A DNA stretch of 5,884 nt from the NCBI GenBank assembly GCA_028718405.1, contig JAQULV010000105.1:1-5884 (forward strand), in the 5' to 3' direction. The notes under the pieces are model-generated. The model searched no databases. It was not told the origin of the DNA and saw only the letters and a list, made by a program, of their open reading frames with translations. This stretch comes from Smithellaceae bacterium (GTDB taxonomy: Bacteria; Desulfobacterota; Syntrophia; Syntrophales; JAQULV01). Positions 5,482 through 5,884 of the stretch are shown piece after piece. Both the position numbers and the translations under genes were made by a program. The stretch's first letter is position 1, and every line of letters begins with the position of its first letter.

Positions 5482-5884
5482 TTAGACCTCGGAAGAATCC
5501 TTCTTTCCGCGCCCCAGGAGATCCTTCGTTTTCGTCGCCGGCTCGTGGTAGCGTGAAAAGACATGAGTGAATGTCGTGTACGTAAATAGGTTGTTGATCA
5601 GCGGTACGCGGATGAGTTGGGAGAAGACCCAGTAGGCGGCAACCATAGAGAGAAGTAGATAGGCGTATTCCAGGGGCAGAGCCGCCCAGCGGCTCCTGAT
5701 GGCCTCCCCCGTATAGGGAACGAGCAGGTTCAGTAGATATACCGAGACGCTGGTGGAGGAAACGAAGTAAAGGATGGCCGCCCAGGAGTGTCCCGCCTCA
5801 ATGGCCTTCTCGGGACAATAGGCCATGCAGCGCATGCAGCTCTCGCATTTGTAAGTCCAGTAGGGCCAGGGCTTCTCGCCACCC
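5482..5884 (-). CDS. Membrane-bound [4Fe-4S] ferredoxin-type protein, C-terminal part only
   Basis: The gene enters from beyond the right edge; 133 C-terminal residues are visible. They begin GGEKPWPYWTYK, then CESCMRCMAYCPEKAIE, a C-x2-C-x2-C-x3-C-P motif binding one [4Fe-4S] cluster (visible residues 13, 16, 19, 23). Two hydrophobic segments follow (about 34-57 and 70-94), then a polar, charged tail ending KKDSSEV. An internal ATG at 5835 lies inside the cluster motif and is not the start, since the open frame continues upstream and the first two cysteine pairs would be lost. The cluster sequence recalls EFR1-type proteins, which carry a flavodoxin-like N-terminus and ferredoxin C-terminus, but the membrane segments and missing N-terminus leave the family open. 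A role in electron transfer at the membrane is an inference. The stop codon lies 27 bp from the stop of the convergent hydrolase. Confidence 0.78.
   Translation of the reverse strand, partial: GGEKPWPYWTYKCESCMRCMAYCPEKAIEAGHSWAAILYFVSSTSVSVYLLNLLVPYTGEAIRSRWAALPLEYAYLLLSMVAAYWVFSQLIRVPLINNLFTYTTFTHVFSRYHEPATKTKDLLGRGKKDSSEV

Overview
This is a chromosomal-looking window of moderately high GC from a Gram-negative bacterium. The Gram-negative guess rests on a Sec-exported PDZ/CsgG-like protein and an RhlE-type helicase. A membrane-bound ferredoxin-type protein and the mix of genes would fit an anaerobe such as a member of the Desulfobacterota (old Deltaproteobacteria). That placement is an inference and is weak. 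I see no rRNA, tRNA, CRISPR array, insertion sequence or phage gene.

Left part, minus strand. Three housekeeping genes are read right to left. A complete RhlE-type DEAD-box RNA helicase (2056-3309) is followed by a hairpin terminator at 1973-2002. Next comes a THUMP-domain RNA methyltransferase of the RlmL/YpsC family (585-1793). Only 2 nt after its stop codon begins a PabB-type aminodeoxychorismate synthase (1-582), cut by the window edge just before its Thr-x-Pro-x-Lys-Gly-Thr motif. The methyltransferase and pabB are almost certainly co-transcribed and probably translationally coupled.

Middle. A 414-bp divergent intergenic region (3310-3723) separates the helicase from a plus-strand gene pair. 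It holds a good sigma-70-like promoter facing right (TTGACG-17-TATTAT, 3663-3691) and a weaker candidate facing left (3528-3556), which would give the helicase a leader of about 210 nt.

Right part, plus strand. The first gene (3724-4602, GTG start) encodes an exported protein with one PDZ domain and a C-terminal region that reads like the conserved core of the CsgG/LpoB/FlgT-type fold. This combination is the most unusual thing in the window. After 66 nt comes an alpha/beta hydrolase with an intact Ser-Asp-His triad (4669-5454), probably in the same transcript. Convergent to it, only 27 bp away, is the 3' end of a minus-strand gene (5482 to beyond 5884) for a protein with one [4Fe-4S] motif followed by two membrane segments.

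There is no sign of a defence system or mobile element. Most of the window is ordinary core metabolism and RNA biology; the PDZ-CsgG-like protein and its hydrolase partner are the parts whose function cannot be named.
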